Positions 61,510-64,000 of a stretch of DNA of 64,000 bases are shown piece after piece. Numbering within the stretch: the first letter of the stretch is position 1; each line of letters starts with the position of its first letter. Origin of the DNA: Planctomycetota bacterium (GTDB lineage Bacteria; Planctomycetota; Planctomycetia; Gemmatales; HRBIN36). The translations under genes and the position numbers were made by a program. Location of the stretch: NCBI GenBank assembly GCA_014584395.1, contig JACTMY010000020.1, forward strand, positions 1 through 64,000. Direction: 5' to 3'. Below the pieces are notes generated by a model, which saw nothing but the letters and a program-made list of their open reading frames with translations, did not search any database and was not told where the DNA came from.

Positions 61510-62502
61510 TTAAATGCCATAGAGTTTCTTGGCCGAGTCTCGAAAAACAGCGGCCTGCTGCGCCGGGGAGAACATGCGTTTGACGAAATCACGATAGAGG
61601 TTCATGGGAGAAAGGGGCCAATCGGAACCGAAGAGGAAACGTTCGGGCGCCTCGGAATAGGCGATGGCTTCCTGGACGCGCTTGACGACGCGCTCCAAGA
61701 CCCCCTCGCGCTCCATGTCCTCGTAGGCTTTGCCATCGCCGATGAGGATGCCCGACAGGTCGGCCCAAACGTTTTTATTTTTGTACACGACCTGGGCGGC
61801 GTCCATGAGCCAGGGATTGCCGAAATGGGCGATGACGAAACGGTTCTCGGGGAAATCGACGGCGATTTCATCGATGGGCAAAGGGTGGGCGTATTTCACC
61901 TTGGCCGTGCGGGAATAGGTGTCGCCGGTGTGAAAGATGACGGGCAGCATGTACTTCGCCGCCAGGGGGAAATAGCGGCGGTAGCCTGGACTATGGGGTT
62001 CGTAGTGCAAATAGCCCAAATAGGCCTTGAGCGCCTTGACCTGGCCTTGTTGGAGCACCTCTTCGACCCGGGCCAGATGGTTGTCGTCAAAACGTTCCGG
62101 ATGGGCCAACCCAATGGCATGCAGCTTGACGCCGGGCACCCGATCGGCCAATGAGAGCGTCTCCTTGATCCCCAGCGGATCCTGATCGCTGACCTCGAAG
62201 CGCGGCATGCACAACAGATGAGCGACTTCGGCCTTGCGGGCTTCCGCTTCGATGTGCTTCGCCAACCGCTGCGGACCTTCGGCGTCCTCCTTGGGAAAAG
62301 GGGCCAGGGCGGTGGTCTTGGCCAGGCCGCCGGGCAGCCTGGAGTGGACCACGTGGACGTGGGTGTCGATGATCCAGGGCGGGACGGGTTCCGCCGCCTC
62401 GGCATGAACGGCGCGGCGGCCCCATGGCCCGATGGCGGCGGTCAAGGACAGACTCCCGAGCGTTTGCAAGGCTTGACGGCGGTCCATGGATCGATCGTTC
62501 AT
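61510..62502 (-). CDS. Tat-exported amidohydrolase
   Basis: The 330-residue protein has a twin-arginine-like leader (RRQALQTLGSLSLTAAIG) and an amidohydrolase-2 barrel: metal ligands in IDTHVHVVHS, the strand KLHAIGLAHPERF, HTGDTY, IAHFGNPW and the catalytic Asp in FLFGSDWPLSPM. Related proteins hydrolyse or decarboxylate small cyclic acids. It shares the strand with the hydrolase-TPR gene 91 bp downstream, so they may be co-transcribed. Confidence 0.85.
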   Translation of the reverse strand: MNDRSMDRRQALQTLGSLSLTAAIGPWGRRAVHAEAAEPVPPWIIDTHVHVVHSRLPGGLAKTTALAPFPKEDAEGPQRLAKHIEAEARKAEVAHLLCMPRFEVSDQDPLGIKETLSLADRVPGVKLHAIGLAHPERFDDNHLARVEEVLQQGQVKALKAYLGYLHYEPHSPGYRRYFPLAAKYMLPVIFHTGDTYSRTAKVKYAHPLPIDEIAVDFPENRFVIAHFGNPWLMDAAQVVYKNKNVWADLSGILIGDGKAYEDMEREGVLERVVKRVQEAIAYSEAPERFLFGSDWPLSPMNLYRDFVKRMFSPAQQAAVFRDSAKKLYGI

Positions 62503-62665
62503 GCAGCGCCTCGGGTGATCGCTGGGCCATCTGGGCAGTGGCAGAACGCGGCAGCATGCTTCGCGGCTGCTTTCCTGGTCGAGTGTACCGCGAAACCGTT
62601 ATCAACTCCATGGCGAACGCAGCCACACGAAGCCTTCAATAATGGAATGATCATGCAAGGTAAAT

Positions 62666-63769
62666 TCATATCCGGCCATGGAAGAGCCGATCGGCCACGA
62701 TGGAAGCATTCTTCGGGCGATCCTTGGGCCGTTTGGCGAGCAATTGATTCACCAACTCATCGAGCCACAGCGGCAGGTCGGGTTGGAGGGAGCGTAAGCG
62801 CGGCGGCGGTTCGTGCCGGACCCGTTTGATCTTGTCCTTGGTCGTGCCGCCGGGAAAGGGGGGTTGGCCGATGAGCACGAAAAAGAGCGTGCTGCCCAAG
62901 GCATAGAGGTCGGCGGCGGGGCCGATGGCCTGGTTGGCGCGCGTCTGTTCGGGAGCGGCATAGGCAAAGGTGCCCGCAATGCGGCCCGGGCCGACGGCTT
63001 GCCGATTGGCGCTCGCATCCTCCAGATCGAGGGCCAAGCCAAAGTCGATCAGCTTGGCTTGATACCGCTCCACGGGCCAAGCGGTCGGCGCGGCATGATT
63101 CCCGGAGACGGCCGTGCCTTGGTCCAGGGGCGCGGTCAAAAGGATGTTCCCCGGCTTGACATCCGTGTGGACGATCCCCCGGCGATGAATGGCCTCCAAA
63201 GCCAGGGCGATCCCGGCCAGGCAACGGCACGCCAAGGCCGCCGGCATGGGACCCGTGCGGCGCACGTGCCGGCCCAGGTCCAGCCCCGGCACCAGTTCCA
63301 TGGCCAAACAGTGAACCTGGTCATGTTCGGTCAGGCTGAACACCTTGACGATGTGCGGATGCGTCAGCGACCGGGCGAATTTCATCTCGCGTTCCAGCCG
63401 GGCGTACAAGTTGGGATGGAGATGTTGCTGTTTCGTGGAGAGCAGCTTGAGGGCGACGAGGCGTTGATGCTCATGATCGCGAGCCAGAAAAACGATGCCC
63501 ATGCCGCCCTGGCCCAGCGGCGCGAGGACTTCGAACGGCCCCAGGATCAGGCTGTGGCTGCGCCCGGAGAGGAGGCGCTCCATTTGATAGCGGCTCAGTT
63601 TGCCGTGCCGGAGCAGATGAAATCCTAATTGCTGGGGCAGCAGGGATGGATCGGCCTGCGCCCACTGCTGGCAGGCTTCGAGGTCGATGGGAGCCAGCAA
63701 GCGGCTCCGGGCAAGGGATTGTAGAAAACCGGCAAGGTCCATCGGCATGCGTTTAACGGCTGTCGGCAT
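62666..63769 (-). CDS. Ser/Thr protein kinase, non-RD type
   Basis: The 367-residue protein has an N-terminal helical module (about 10-70) and a kinase domain (about 79-360): GQGGMGIVF (87-95), the Lys in VALKLL, DFGLAL and APEQTRA. The catalytic loop reads HTDVKPGN (201-208), so the Arg of HRD is replaced by Thr while the catalytic Asp remains. No transmembrane helix is seen, unlike the other two kinases. ATG 63769 is chosen; a longer start at 63892 would add 41 residues without a domain. Confidence 0.85.
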   Translation of the reverse strand: MPTAVKRMPMDLAGFLQSLARSRLLAPIDLEACQQWAQADPSLLPQQLGFHLLRHGKLSRYQMERLLSGRSHSLILGPFEVLAPLGQGGMGIVFLARDHEHQRLVALKLLSTKQQHLHPNLYARLEREMKFARSLTHPHIVKVFSLTEHDQVHCLAMELVPGLDLGRHVRRTGPMPAALACRCLAGIALALEAIHRRGIVHTDVKPGNILLTAPLDQGTAVSGNHAAPTAWPVERYQAKLIDFGLALDLEDASANRQAVGPGRIAGTFAYAAPEQTRANQAIGPAADLYALGSTLFFVLIGQPPFPGGTTKDKIKRVRHEPPPRLRSLQPDLPLWLDELVNQLLAKRPKDRPKNASIVADRLFHGRI

Positions 63770-63829
63770 GAAGGGACGTCCTGTAAAAAGTCCCAACCAT
63801 CTTAGCATGCCGACGAGGCGAGGATAGTG

Positions 63830-63861
63830 AAAAAGGGGGGCTGGCCGGGGCCTTCCCCGGC
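63830..63861 (-). terminator. Terminator of the right-edge gene
   Basis: On the minus strand GCCGGGG and CCCCGGC (63855-63861 with 63844-63850) form a 7-bp stem around AAGG, followed by CAGCCCCCC and TTTTT. The T-run is distant, so it is moderately convincing. Confidence 0.5.
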
Positions 63862-64000
63862 TCAGCGATTGAAGGGCAGTTCTTGCACCCAATGGAAGCC
63901 GCGGTTCATCAAGGCGGAAGGCTTGGGTTCTTTCAGCTTGAGATGCACCTCGTAGGCGTGCTCTTCCCAGGTGATGTGCAAATGGAGCTCTCCGGGGGCG
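63862..64000 (-). CDS. Partial gene at the right edge
   Basis: On the minus strand the frame is open from the window edge to TGA at 63862-63864, giving about 45 residues with HLHITWEEHAYEVHLKLKEP and a tail MNRGFHWVQELPFN. It is the C-terminus of an unknown gene that begins outside the window. Its stop lies 93 bp upstream of the kinase start at 63769. No family is recognised. Confidence 0.55.
   Translation of the reverse strand, partial: APGELHLHITWEEHAYEVHLKLKEPKPSALMNRGFHWVQELPFNR

Overview
This is a GC-rich, gene-dense bacterial window that most likely comes from a planctomycete of the Gemmataceae or Isosphaeraceae type. The evidence is family content: three Hanks-type Ser/Thr kinases, two with TPR-rich C-termini; two secreted PQQ-like beta-propeller proteins; DUF4058; a TIGR03000 domain; a HAF-repeat protein with a PEP-CTERM sorting tail; HEAT-like repeat proteins; and many secreted proteins of unknown function. 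No ribosomal or marker gene is present, so the taxonomy is inferred.

Layout. 1-1.2 kb: the 3' end of a 129-bp tandem-repeat gene, split from its C-terminal segment by an in-frame stop, then an orphan kinase-type N-terminus. 1.4-4.9 kb: DUF4058, a PQQ-repeat protein, a ChaN-like protein and tRNA-Thr(CGU), all on the minus strand. 5.1-19.7 kb: a phage-derived head and packaging set in two plus-strand blocks. Block A (5.09-10.61 kb) has small membrane proteins, a papain-like peptidase, a TIGR03000 protein, an ABC ATPase plus GNAT pair and the terminase large subunit. Block B (14.50-19.66 kb) has portal, a small basic protein, prohead protease, major capsid protein and three small head-type genes, ending in a strong terminator. 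Four chromosomal-type genes lie between the blocks. No integrase, small terminase, tail, lysis or replication gene was found. A similar two-part motif precedes both blocks. 19.7-20.2 kb: a hicB-hicA toxin-antitoxin pair whose toxin has an internal stop.

20.3-35 kb: DegT/DnrJ aminotransferase, secreted proteins, a bacterial GH3-type enzyme with an alpha/beta hydrolase, RluB/RsuA pseudouridine synthase coupled to pyrK, a class I aminotransferase coupled to a YeiH-type exporter, a PQQ-repeat protein and trpB. 35-36 kb: a DUF1778-GNAT toxin-antitoxin pair.

36-49.5 kb: GH5-like hydrolase, a secreted Ig-like protein, a second orphan kinase-type N-terminus, a compact run of an unknown gene, fumarylacetoacetase and a kinase, then CstA, a GNAT-nitrilase fusion and a small membrane protein. 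49.7-64 kb: prepilin peptidase, PEP-CTERM/HAF protein, EF-hand protein, epimerase, GH2 hydrolase, a kinase, hydrolase-TPR protein, amidohydrolase, a non-RD kinase and a gene running off the right edge. The phage-derived cluster is the most unusual part of the window; the rest looks like ordinary planctomycete chromosome.
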